The notes under the pieces: model-generated | Databases searched by the model: none | What the model saw: the letters and a program-made list of their open reading frames with translations, nothing else | Told to the model about the DNA's origin: nothing | Program-made: the position numbers and the translations under genes | Shown: positions 1-9,343 of the stretch, piece by piece | Layout: each line of letters starts with the position of its first letter | Numbering within the stretch: position 1 is the first letter of the stretch | DNA from: Spiroplasma endosymbiont of Polydrusus cervinus | GTDB taxonomy: Bacteria > Bacillota_I > Bacilli_A > Mycoplasmatales > Mycoplasmataceae | NCBI RefSeq assembly: GCF_964019755.1 | Contig: NZ_OZ026469.1 | Location: 248,001-312,000, forward strand | DNA length: 64,000 nt | Direction of reading: 5' to 3'

Positions 1-177
1 TTTTGGTTTTATTTCTTTTACTTTATATTTTTTAAATTCTTTTAAACTTTCGTGAGTTTTATAATTTTTTAAAATTCATTCATCATAATTTTCTAAATTT
101 TGTTTAATAATCTCAACACTTTGTTTATCTAAAAAATTAAAATAATTTTTAATAAAATTTTTATCAAAATTTATCAT
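1..177 (-). CDS. hypothetical protein, C-terminus outside window
   Basis: Open reading frame of 59 codons running off the left edge. ATG at 177 on the minus strand is preceded by an AGAGGG ribosome binding site about 8 nt upstream and by a good promoter at 225-253. The product starts MINFDKNFIKNYFNFLDKQ, is rich in Lys, Asn and Phe, and has no signal peptide. It contains an in-frame UGA (Trp) in ENYDEWILKN. I do not recognise the family; the neighbouring small genes suggest plasmid- or phage-derived DNA. Confidence 0.55.
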
Positions 178-224
178 TTATTTTGCCCTCTTTTCTTTTT
201 TATTTATAAATTAATATTGCTCAC

Positions 225-253
225 ACACTAACTCTATTTTAGATATTTGTCAA
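225..253 (-). promoter_or_regulatory. promoter for the minus-strand gene at 1-177
   Basis: The minus strand carries TTGACA (248-253), a 17-nt spacer and TAGTGT (225-230), then about 47 nt of leader to the ATG at 177. The -35 matches the bacterial consensus; the -10 is weak. Confidence 0.5.
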
Positions 254-265
254 ATTAATTTTAAT

Positions 266-539
266 AAAAAAAACAAGATTATTATTAATCTTGTAATAGA
301 AATAATACGGCGATAATCAAATATTATTAACTATTTTAGTTTTTTATTAAAACAGGTGGCTATGGTTATCGCCGCCTATGTCAAATTATATATGCTTTTT
401 TTCTGTCATATTATTTACTCAATCTAGCAAGGGTTTTGTATATATAGTAATACCCACTTTCGTGGGACTTTGTGCCGACCAATTTCAAGAAACTTTTTAA
501 TTCCCATTTAACGAATAGGATACCATTTTTGAATATTTC
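266..539 (-). ncRNA. candidate structured non-coding transcript
   Basis: About 270 nt without a convincing reading frame, lying between a strong minus-strand promoter (546-574) and a terminator (266-294: 9-bp stem ACAAGATTA then a T run on the minus strand). The transcript would contain a CCCAC-GAAA-GTGGG hairpin with a GNRA-type loop and a long-range 9-bp pairing CGGCGATAA (308-316) with TTATCGCCG (366-374). It does not look like tmRNA, RNase P, SRP RNA or 5S rRNA. The role is unknown; plasmid-type antisense control is one possibility. Confidence 0.35.
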
Positions 540-545
540 TTTATA

Positions 546-574
546 TAGATACTGTTATTAAAATATAATGTCAA
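546..574 (-). promoter_or_regulatory. strong promoter reading toward the candidate ncRNA
   Basis: On the minus strand TTGACA (569-574), 17-nt spacer, TATCTA (546-551). The same promoter, nearly base for base, recurs at 1232-1260 upstream of the small minus-strand gene at 1028-1198. Confidence 0.5.
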
Positions 575-575
575 A

Positions 576-600
576 TAAAAAAAGACAATTAAAATTGTCT
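576..600 (-). terminator. Rho-independent terminator
   Basis: Stem AGACAATT / AATTGTCT (583-590 with 593-600), followed on the minus strand by a T run. It would end transcripts arriving from the right just before the promoter at 546-574. From here to 770 no gene is visible. Confidence 0.45.
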
Positions 601-770
601 AAAAAAATAAATACGATATTATTAAATTAATTTAATAAATAAAAAGAATGATAAACCAACTATCACTCTATAATTTCATTATAACATAATTATTATGTTT
701 ATCAATAAAAAAATAGAAATTTAAACGGTTATAATCACTTTTTTAATTAAATTAAGGAGGTGAAAAATAC

Positions 771-968
771 ATGAATAAAAATAATGAAAATAATTTAGAT
801 TTAATTTTAAAAGAAAACAAAGAATTAAAAGAAAGAATATTTTTGTTGGAAGAAGAATTTAAAAAATATGCAAATGATACAAATATTAGATTATCTGAAC
901 TTGAAGATATAGAAGTATTAACGAATAAAGTGTGTAGATGTATGGGAAATAAAATAAATAGGAGTTAA
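771..968 (+). CDS. small coiled-coil protein, 65 aa
   Basis: ATG preceded by a strong AAGGAGGTG ribosome binding site. The 65-residue product is charged and Leu/Glu/Lys-rich (residues 8-45 read as a coiled coil: LILKENKELKERIFLLEEE), with a Cys pair near the C-terminus (CRC). There is no signal peptide or membrane segment. It converges on the minus-strand gene at 1028-1198 and they share a palindromic terminator. The family is not recognised; small coiled-coil proteins of this type are common on spiroplasma plasmids. Confidence 0.6.
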   Translation: MNKNNENNLDLILKENKELKERIFLLEEEFKKYANDTNIRLSELEDIEVLTNKVCRCMGNKINRS

Positions 969-1016
969 AAAATAAATAATATTAATTAATTATTAGTATT
1001 TTTATTTTATAAATAA

Positions 1017-1042
1017 AAATAGTTTAATTAAACTATTTTTTT
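1017..1042. terminator. shared palindromic terminator between convergent genes
   Basis: AAATAGTTTAATTAAACTATTT is a perfect palindrome followed by T residues on the plus strand and flanked by A residues on the left, so it can work in both directions. It overlaps the stop codon of the minus-strand gene. Confidence 0.5.
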
Positions 1043-1198
1043 ACTTATTTCCAAAAATTCAATAGCATCATCAATATTATTAACTGTTATAGAAATTGAT
1101 ATGGAGTCTTTAACCTTATTATAATTTTTTTCAACATTAAAATAGCCTTTTTCATTTGAGTCATTGATTTTTTTTATTTTTAAATCATTAATTTTCAT
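1028..1198 (-). CDS. small hypothetical protein, 56 aa
   Basis: Minus-strand frame from ATG at 1198 (ribosome binding site AAAGGAG) to TAA at 1028. The product starts MKINDLKIKKINDSNEKGYF and continues with an SISITVNNIDDAIEFLE segment, which looks like a compact alpha/beta fold. It has its own consensus-like promoter at 1232-1260. The family is not recognised. Confidence 0.5.
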   Translation of the reverse strand: MKINDLKIKKINDSNEKGYFNVEKNYNKVKDSISISITVNNIDDAIEFLEISKKIV

Positions 1199-1231
1199 AT
1201 ATTTACTCCTTTCGCTTTAATTTACATGACG

Positions 1232-1260
1232 ATGATACCGTCATTAAAATATAATGTCAA
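1232..1260 (-). promoter_or_regulatory. promoter of the gene at 1028-1198
   Basis: Minus strand: TTGACA (1255-1260), 17-nt spacer, TATCAT (1232-1237). Near-duplicate of the promoter at 546-574 over about 28 nt. The following stretch, 1261-1697, is very AT-rich and shows no gene or clear signal. Confidence 0.55.
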
Positions 1261-1697
1261 ATAAATAATTAAAATAATCTGCCTTTATTAAGCATTTTAA
1301 CCACCATATGAGGGATTATTTTATATTAATGTTGTTGTTAAAAATAAAAATAATATCACAAAATCAAATGTAGCACTTTATGAACTATAAAATCAAGCTT
1401 TTTAAATTTTTAAAGATTTGTTATAAAAATTAAAGCAAAAATATTTTTTATTTTATGGTTTATTTTCGTTAATTAATTACTAAAATTAATTATTAAGTTT
1501 AAAACTAATATTTTCATTTGTATAAAAAGCGCTACACTTCATAGTACAATTTACATAATTAATAAAATTATTATATATAATATATATTTATTTTATTAAA
1601 AAACATAATAAAATAACCGCTTGCCCATTTATACAATCATAATTAAAATAATAATCATTCTAATTTTCCGATATTTCTAAAATAGATTTAAAGGTAC

Positions 1698-1722
1698 TTG
1701 TATATATATATATATATATAAT
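1698..1722 (+). promoter_or_regulatory. (TA)10 repeat promoter of the propeller protein gene
   Basis: TTG followed by ten TA units and ATGTCGATAG. The end of the repeat forms a TATAAT -10 box about 50 nt upstream of the ATG at 1773. The secreted-protein gene at 14776 has the same sequence with only five TA units, so repeat number differs between paralogous promoters. Slippage here would change promoter spacing; this is an inference. Confidence 0.5.
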
Positions 1723-1772
1723 GTCGATAGATCGTGATAAAAGTTTCAAGATAAGAAAGGTAAAATAAAGTT

Positions 1773-4700
1773 ATGAAAAAACTTTTAAGTTTATTAAGTG
1801 TATTAACAATTAGCGGAACTGCAATGCCAATTGTAATTTCTACTAGTCCTTATAAAAAAGAAAAAAATAATTCGGAAATATTAAAAATAAATAGACAGGA
1901 AACAAAATCAACAAATGAATTTTTAGATTTTAAAAATAAAAATGACGATATTAAATATTTTGAAAAAATTAAAGAAATAGAAGGATCTGTTAATAATCTT
2001 TTATTTGATAAAAAACAAAATATTTATTTTAGTGTTAATGATAAGGATCTTTATATTTTAAAAAAATACGAAACAGCAGCTAAAAAAATTGAAGAAATAA
2101 AAAATGGAATAAGAGTAATTAAAACTGACATTAATAATAATATTTATATTGGAACGGATGATGGCGTTTATATTTTGAAAGAAAATGAAACAAGAGTAAA
2201 AAAATTGAAGGACTATTTGGAGGCGTATATAGTATTATTTTTGATAATAAAAATAACACTTATCTTTATAAAGATGAATTATATGTACTAAAAAATGGAA
2301 ATATAAGAGCTATTAAAATTAATAATATTAATGAAGGCTATATTTTTGATATTGCAATTGATAAAGATGATAATTTATATATTGCGACACACAACATTAA
2401 TTCATATATATTAAAGCAAGGTGAGATAAAAACAACAATAATTAATAATTTACCTAAATATGTTTATTCAATCAAAATTGATGGTAATAATAATGTTTAT
2501 TTTATAACGCTTGATAATATTTATCTTCTAAAAAAAGATGACCAAACACCAATTAAAATTAAGGGTTTACCAGAATATATTGATTCTTGTGTTATTGATA
2601 ACAAAAATAATGTTTATTTTGGTACAAATGATGGAATTTATAAATTAAAAAATAATAGTATTATGTCAGAAATAATAAATGTAAATGAAAAAAATGAATA
2701 TGTTATTCAAGATATAACTATTGATAAAAATAATAATGTATATTTTTTAATACCCCTTGATGGAATATACATAATAAAAGAAAACGAAACAAAAGCTAAT
2801 AAAATTAAAGGGATAGAAATTGATGGATATTCAGTTTCAATTTCTTTCGATAATTTTGGTAATGTTTATTTTGGAAGTACAGATGTTGCTTATAAATTAA
2901 TAAATAATAATTCAATTCCAATAAAAATTAATGGTATAAAAGGAAATATTAATTCAATTTTTTTTGATAAAAATTACACATATTTTTCAACAATAACAAA
3001 AGGTTTTTATAAATTAAAACATAGTACATATATATCAGAAGAAATAAAAGAAACTACTGATGTTGAAAGTTTCATTTTTGATAATTTTGGTAATATTTAT
3101 TTTGGAAAATATAATGGTCTTTTTTTCTTAAAAAACGGGGAAACATCCTTAATACTTAAAAAAATTTATAAAATAAAATTAAATAATAAAGAAAATAATT
3201 TTTTTATTGATGAAAATAACAATTCTTATATTATATCTAATGATAATATATATATTTTAAATAATGAAGAAAAAGAATTAACAAGGTTAAGTGTTGATTT
3301 TAATATTAACAATATTTATTCTATTAATAAAAATAAGGATAATATTTACTTTAGTGCTGATAATGGATTTTATTTCTTAAAAATTAACAAAAATAAGCCA
3401 ATATTGAAAAAAGTTTATGGAATAGAAATAAAACAAAATCAGCAAATAAAATCACTTATATTTGATAATAATGATAATATTTATGTTGCATATAATGATA
3501 GTTTTTATTTCTTAAAAAATGGTGAAACACAAGCCACAAAAATTAGTGAAATAAATAACTATGTTTCAGAAATAAAAATAGATAAAAATAATAATGTTTA
3601 TTTTGTATCAGATAATTATCTTTATAAAATAAAAAATAATGAAACACAAGCCACAAAAATTAGTGAAATAAATAATGAAAATAGTTCAATTTTAATTGAT
3701 AATGAAGATAATATTTATTTTAAAAAAAATGATAATTTTTATATTTTTAAATATGATGGAAATACTATGCCAATTAAAATTAAAGGAATAAATAACAGTT
3801 TTAACAAAATTTTGTTTGATAATGAAAATAATATTTATTTTATTACAAATAATGGTTTTTTTAAATTAAAAACTGGTGAAACACAAGCCATAAAAATTAA
3901 TGGAATAGAAATAAATAATTTTTTAGGGAAGTTGTATTTTGATAGTAAAAAAAACTTATATGTTGAAAGTTTTTCTAAAATATATTTTTTAAATAAAAAT
4001 TCTACATTTGCAAATAAAGTTGAAGGAATAAATAAAAATTCTTCAATTAATATAATAGATAAAGGTAATAATGTTTATTTTAGATCAAATAATGATTTTT
4101 ATAAATTAGAATATGGTAAAATAATAGCTAATAAAATTAATGGTCTACCTAATGATACAGATATTATCTTATCTGAAATAGATAAAAATGATAATGTTAT
4201 TTTTAAAAGAAATGTATGTGGGGCACATGGTTTTGGTCTTTGAATTTTAAAAAAAGAAAATACAACAGTAGATGAAATTATAGGAATAAAGGATTATGTT
4301 AATTCAGTATATTTTTTTGAAAATGATATATATATTAATGTTAGAAGAAGTGGGGCTTATATTTTAAAACAAAATGAAACAGAAGCAAAATTACTTAATA
4401 ATATAAATGGTTGAGTCCACGAAATAATAAAAGATAGCAAAGGTAATATTTATTTTTATGCAAATTATGGATTTTATTTTTTAAAAAACGGAGAAAATAA
4501 TCCAATTAAAATTGATGGTTTATATGAAAGTATAAATAAAATTATTGTTGATAAAAATGATAATTTATATATTTTAACTTATGATGGAGAAATTTATATT
4601 TTAAGAAACGAAATAATAAAAATTACAGAAATAAATTTAGATGTTAATCAAAAAATTAATTCTACTATTTTTAATAAAAATCAAGGCATTATAAATTTTA

Positions 4701-5029
4701 ATTTATTATTAAAATTAGCATTTTTTTTAAATTATACTAATAATTTTTTGTTTTTTAATTTAAAAGAAATAAAAGATATTGATATCAATGATTTAGATTT
4801 TGATAATGTTGAAGTAACAAGAGGTAGAGATTTAAATTGAAGTGCCGATTTCAAAAGTGTTTGTTTTACCACAAAAGAGCATAGAAACAATTCTTCAATT
4901 AAAAAAACAGTATACACCCCTAAATGTGAATATAATCAAAAATCAAAATTTATGTTTCATATTATAAAAGGAATAAATAAAAATGGGAAAGATAACGTAA
5001 AAATAGACTGCACCCAAAAAAGTAAGTAA
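1773..5029 (+). pseudogene. large secreted beta-propeller-like repeat protein (frameshifted, IS-truncated)
   Basis: If one A is restored to the poly-A tract at 2198-2204 the reading frame runs about 1086 codons. It begins with a signal peptide (MKKLLSLLSVLTISGTA) without a lipobox. The rest is over 20 imperfect units of about 40-45 residues, each with a core like FDNNNNIYF...GFYFLKNGE and a tail like TxAxKIxGI. This resembles the short Asn/Asp-rich strands of two-component-regulator or NHL-type beta-propellers. In-frame UGA codons at 4241, 4411 and 4838 are Trp. The 3' end enters the IS3 element at 5004, so the last residues are IS-encoded and the native C-terminus is lost. It is probably a surface or adhesion protein; the function is inferred. 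Alternatives are sequencing error in the A tract or phase variation. Confidence 0.6.
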
Positions 5030-5073
5030 AGAAAAAAAGTCTTTGCTAAACTTTAAAGGAGGTGCATTTTTAT

Positions 5074-5337
5074 ATGGCAAGAAAAGGACAAAAATTTAAT
5101 AAATATACAGCATATTTTCGAAAAATGATAGTACAAGAGGTTAAAAATAATAGTATAAGTTTTATTGCAAAAAAATATCAAATTAATAAAAAAACTGTTG
5201 CTTCATGGTATGAAAATTTTAAGAAAGGAATTTTAAACACCAATAAAGGTCCAAAAGAATCATTTGAAAAAAGAGATTTAAACTATTACAAAGTTAGGTA
5301 TGAATTACTAAAAAAGCTTCATGACTTTTACAATTAA
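5074..5337 (+). CDS. IS3-type transposase OrfA (copy 1)
   Basis: Start ATG at 5074 (MARKGQKFNKYTAYF) preceded by AAAGGAGG at 5055-5062; an upstream GTG at 5062 overlaps that site and is less likely. 87 residues with a helix-turn-helix of the transposase_8/IS3 type (FIAKKYQINKKTVASWYENF) and a basic, coiled C-terminal part (YYKVRYELLKK). The heptamer A-AAA-AAG at 5310-5316 is in the right phase for -1 slippage into OrfB. Confidence 0.85.
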   Translation: MARKGQKFNKYTAYFRKMIVQEVKNNSISFIAKKYQINKKTVASWYENFKKGILNTNKGPKESFEKRDLNYYKVRYELLKKLHDFYN

Positions 5338-6194
5338 ATAAAAGAAAAATTGTATCTTTTATCAAAGAAAACATTAATAAATATCCACTAAATTTATTAC
5401 TTGATATAACAGATTTAAAGCGTAGTTATTGAGATAAATATAAAAATTATTCAAGTAATGGTAAGGATAGCGAATCATTAAAAAATATTGTAAAAGTCTA
5501 TGAAGAAAATTTAAAACAATTTGGTTATCGTCGAATTACCAAATATTTAAAAGAAGATTATGGTATTGTTTATAATGCTAAGAAAGTATTGCGAATTATG
5601 AAAGAAAATAATATTCAAGCTGAATATGTAAAGCGTATGCGTAGAAAAATATTAATAAAACAAAATAGAAATAAAAATATAATTAAATATCCTGATTTAG
5701 TAAATCGTAATTTTAATGATATTAAAGAAAGATTTTCAATTTTATTTACTGATGTAACTTATTTAATTTGAAATGGTAAAAAACATTATCAATCAACAAT
5801 ACTTGATGGATATACTAAAGAAATTATTGATGTAAAATGATCAAAATTTAATAATAACAAACTTGTAATTGATAATTTAAATGATGCAATTAATAAAATT
5901 AAAAAAATAAAAAAAGATTTAAATAAAACAATAATTCATTCAGATCACGGATATCAATATACATCTAAAGATTACAATAGTAAATGTTTAGATAACAAAA
6001 TTATAATTTCAATGAGTAAAAATTATCATTGTGCAGACAACATTATTATTGAAAGTTTTCATTCATTACTTAAAAAAGGAACAATCCATAATAAAAATTA
6101 TAAATCTCATAATGAATATATTAATGATGTTAAAAAATGAAATAAATGATATTCAAACCAAAAAGAAAAATATATAATAAATGAAAGTTTGTAA
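5316..6194 (+). CDS. IS3-type transposase OrfB, DDE integrase domain (copy 1)
   Basis: Frame -1 relative to OrfA, entered at the slippery heptamer at 5310-5316. 293 codons with UGA=Trp. An HTH_21-like region (QFGYRRITKYLKEDYGI) precedes the rve catalytic core: D in TDVTYLIW, D in HSDHGYQY, E in IIIESFHSLLKKG. It catalyses cut-and-paste or copy-out transposition of the element. No inactivating change is visible in this copy. Confidence 0.85.
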
Positions 6195-6232
6195 ACCTTT
6201 TTATTAATACTTACTAAACAGGGTGCAGTCTA

Positions 6233-6282
6233 AAGTTTAGCAAAGACTTTTTTTCTTTACTTACTCTTTTGGGTGCAGTCTA
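6233..6282 (-). repeat. inverted extra copy of the IS3 left end
   Basis: Exactly abuts IS copy 1 and is the reverse complement of its first 50 bp with one mismatch, ending GGGTGCAGTCTA. The unit 5004-6282 therefore has left ends at both outer borders. The same right-end/left-end junction occurs in the mini-element at 37373-37469. Confidence 0.75.
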
Positions 6283-6587
6283 TACCCTCACTATTTTTTT
6301 GTTTTCAAAAATCATATCTACTTTCCATATCTTTTTTTCAGTTTTCATAACCAGTTATCATAGTTGGTTGAATGCCTTGAATATTATATCAACTTACTTC
6401 TGGTGATGCATAAGTATTTACTTTATCAGGTGGACACGGATACATATTATACATTAATAAATCTCTTGAATTCATTACTTTTTTATTAAATTCACCTTTA
6501 ATAATTGGTCTACAAATCACAGGCATATCAAAAAAAGATCGGATTACCATAAAATTTAACTGCCATTGCTCTAACGCCTGGATTCGC
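6283..6587 (-). pseudogene. phage virion protein, C-terminal fragment
   Basis: Minus strand encodes the region after PGVRAMAV..., matching 36290-36595 of the third phage copy (motifs NSRDLLMYN, YNIQGIQPTMITGY). It is cut at 6283 by the IS end and at 6587 by an inversion breakpoint. Its N-terminal two thirds are at 9344-10340 in the opposite orientation. Confidence 0.6.
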
Positions 6588-7677
6588 CAAGCCGGAAAGA
6601 AAAATTAAAAGCATTTGCCGATTTGAATAAATATAAATTAGTTATTGATTGAAGAGAAGAATGTGACCAATTTCAACAAAAAGATTTAAGTGATTTAGAG
6701 TTTGCTATTCGTGGTTATAAAGAAAAAATAACAATTAATACATATAATCCCGAAAGTTTAAAAAGATATATTGTTGGTTATTGTAATGAATTAATGCTTT
6801 TTAATGAAGAAATAATGCGTAGTAAATATGAACAAATTAAATATATTGAAAAATGAAGTATGAAAATTATTATTCATTATTCTAGTTGAAGATTAAATTA
6901 TGAATTACCACAAAATAAAGTTAATGAACAATTAAGATTAGAACAATTAGATATCGAACGATCAAGAGTATGGAGTTGAGGACTACCTGGTAATACTAGT
7001 GGGTCAATCTTTGCGAGATATATTGATATTATGCAAGCAACAGATATTTATTCAACCAACGAAATTATTAGGTGGTGTTGATAGTGCTAATGCCACTAGT
7101 CCAAAAGGACATACCACTGCTGCTAGTTTTTTGATTATATAATTCATTTGATAAAAAATCATATAAAGTAGCAGAATATAATCATTCAAATTCTACACAG
7201 CAATTTAAAACTGAATTAGAACAAGTAAAAGATATTTTAGAGTTTTATAACAATCAATTAAATCAATACTTTAATTTAATACAACAAGGAATATCAATTA
7301 ATGTTAATGATAGTGCTTATTCAACATTGCAAAGTTTAAATCGAGAGAAATATAATTATACTTTTGGTCAATATATGACATTTAAACCAGCACAAAAACA
7401 GAAATTTAAAATAAGACATCGTATTGAGGCATTTACAATGTTAATAAATACAAACCAATTAAAATGATTATGAGAAAAATGTCCTGTAAGTAAAACACAA
7501 TATGAATTAATTCAATGAGAAGATAAGTCAGATGCCAGAGAAGAACGAATGTTAGATTTATATGATGATACATTTGATAGTGATTTTTATGCTTTACATT
7601 TTGAATTAGTTAATATGGTTAAACATAATAGTTCAGCAGATTATAAATTATGACAGCAAAGGGAGTGAATAACTTAA
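6588..7677 (+). pseudogene. phage terminase large subunit, C-terminal part (copy A)
   Basis: Starts in mid-gene (SPSRKEKLKAFADLNKYK) and matches 22936-24029 of copy B. It contains the Walker B-like LVIDWREE and the RNase H-like nuclease start GGVD. An extra T near 7048 and a TAG at 7081 disrupt the frame. The ATPase N-terminus lies inverted at 10341-10704, so terL is split by inversion of 6588-10340. Confidence 0.65.
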
Positions 7678-7955
7678 TGAAAAAAGATATTTATGTAATC
7701 CATGATGAGCGTGTAATAAATGCAAAAAGACCTTATATGTCTGTTTGTGGACAGGTTAAAAAAAGACTTTGTCAAGAATTAAAAAAAGATAATATCGCAA
7801 TATGTAAATTAAATTTATATAACGAATATATTAAAAAATATCAAAAAATTAAAGTATGTGTACAAGTTTTAGAAAATGAACCAAATTTATTAACAGTAAA
7901 TATTATTAATTATGCACTTATCTTAAAATTAAAGGAGCAAAATAACCGTGAATAA
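7677..7955 (+). CDS. phage protein between terminase and portal, 92 aa (copy A)
   Basis: ATG overlaps the terL stop (TAATG); AGGGAG at 7660-7665 sets the start at MKKDIYVIHDERVINAKRP. Basic, with conserved CGQVKKRLCQEL. Nearly identical to 24029-24307. It overlaps the portal GTG by 8 nt, indicating translational coupling. No known family recognised; its position suggests a small head-assembly protein or a late-gene regulator. Confidence 0.6.
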   Translation: MKKDIYVIHDERVINAKRPYMSVCGQVKKRLCQELKKDNIAICKLNLYNEYIKKYQKIKVCVQVLENEPNLLTVNIINYALILKLKEQNNRE

Positions 7956-9340
7956 TACTTTTCCTAGTTTACTAAACTTAAATCATATTAATAATGTTTT
8001 AAAATTTTATAATTATGATTGAACAATTAATTTAGCAAATATTATTGCTCGCCATCAAATGCGATTAATAAATGGTAAAGATATTTTATTTAAGTCTCAT
8101 CGTAAAGACATTTTAGAAAAATTAAATTGATGATATCAAACTTATAAAATAAAAAAAGTTAGATAAAAATGAATTAACAACAAGTTTAATGGGTAAAACT
8201 ATCTTTGGTTTATTAGAAACTAGTGATGGAAATATTGATTTATGAATTAACCCTTTTAACTTTACATCTCGTGTAAGTAAAATAAACGAAATTGAACAAG
8301 GTGCTGATATTTGATTAAATTATCACCAATCAGACAGTGGATTTATTTTAAATTTAATTTGTACCAAAGATAAAATAGTTATTAAAGGTTGGCCAAAAAA
8401 TAACGAAATAGTTGTTGGATAAAGCAAAACACAAATTGAAGATAATGTTATTAGACCTGTATTAATACAAGAATTTAAAAACAAATTAGGTATTGTACCT
8501 TTTTGAGAAATGATTAATGAGCTCAATCCATTATTCTTATCAACATCAACTACTTTAAATCCATGACCCACAATGGCAAATTGTTATAAATTACAATTTG
8601 ATTTAGAAGATAGTTTTAATATTAAATCAAAAGAAAGATGAGCAAATCGTACGCACTGATATGGAATATTAGACGATGATTTAATGACTGCCTATAACAA
8701 AGGTAATAAAAAAGTATTACAAGATGCTTTTGATGATATTTTTATTCAATCAGGTCAATCAGCAGTAGATGGACAATTATCCCAATCTTTACAAGTAGTA
8801 CAAGGGACACCAACCTTAGAAACATATACTGAAGACCAAAAAGCAATTATTGAGCAAGTATATTTAGCCTGCCATTTTTCTAGTCCATTTGGTGATAAAT
8901 CAGATAATGACCAGAATAAAACCCAATCATTATTAACTAAAAAAAAAGACTTAGAAAAACAAGCATATTTACAAGCATATCGTAAACAATATTATACTAA
9001 AATGTTTGATACTGTTTTAAAATATTATGGTTTATGGAACGGTAGTGGTGAGCGCCCTTATGGATTTGATTTTATTAGTGCTAGTTTAGTTGACCAAATG
9101 CGACAAAATGAATTAATTACTGCTAGATTAGATAATGGCACAATGGAACCAGTAAGAGCCATAACTGAATATGACAATATTGATGAATTAGAAGCAAAAA
9201 AATATTATGAAAAAATAAAAGAATGACAAGATAAATTACAAACAAAAGAAATCGAACATAATAATAAATTAATGGAATATGATGAAACTTTTAATAATCA
9301 AAATGCCTTACAAGGTAGAACAGAAATAAAGGAGAATTAA
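7948..9340 (+). pseudogene. phage portal protein (copy A, disrupted)
   Basis: GTG start after AAAGGAG. Aligns over its length with the intact copy at 24300-25694, but a 2-nt deletion near 8155 shifts the frame, and CAA has become TAA at 8420-8422. The C-terminal half (MTAYNKGNKKVLQDAF onward) is open. Portal assignment rests on position after terL, size and the long alpha-helical C-terminal part. Confidence 0.6.
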
Positions 9341-9343
9341 AAA

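Larger units (their letters stand above)
5004..6232 (+). mobile_element. IS3-type insertion sequence, copy 1 (1229 bp)
   Basis: Ends TAGACTGCACCC...GGGTGCAGTCTA, with inner similarity (AGTAAGTA) extending the imperfect terminal repeat to about 24 bp. Three other copies of identical length lie at 17182, 25797 and 55106. It carries orfA and orfB in overlapping frames. It is inserted in the propeller gene. No clean target duplication is visible because the right end is followed by an inverted left-end fragment (6233-6282). Confidence 0.85.

Noticed and set aside
340-385. 5S rRNA-like stretch (GGTGGCTATGG...)
   Set aside because: Only a short chance match; the conserved CCGAAC and GAAG segments of 5S rRNA are missing.
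3540-3960. CRISPR array in the regularly repeated part of 2.2-4.6 kb
   Set aside because: Repeats are degenerate, in phase with codons and encode the propeller units; no constant direct repeat with unique spacers.
8323-8571. Minus-strand frames opposite the portal genes (also 24677-24922)
   Set aside because: Shadows of the portal reading frame; no ribosome binding site and no coherent product.
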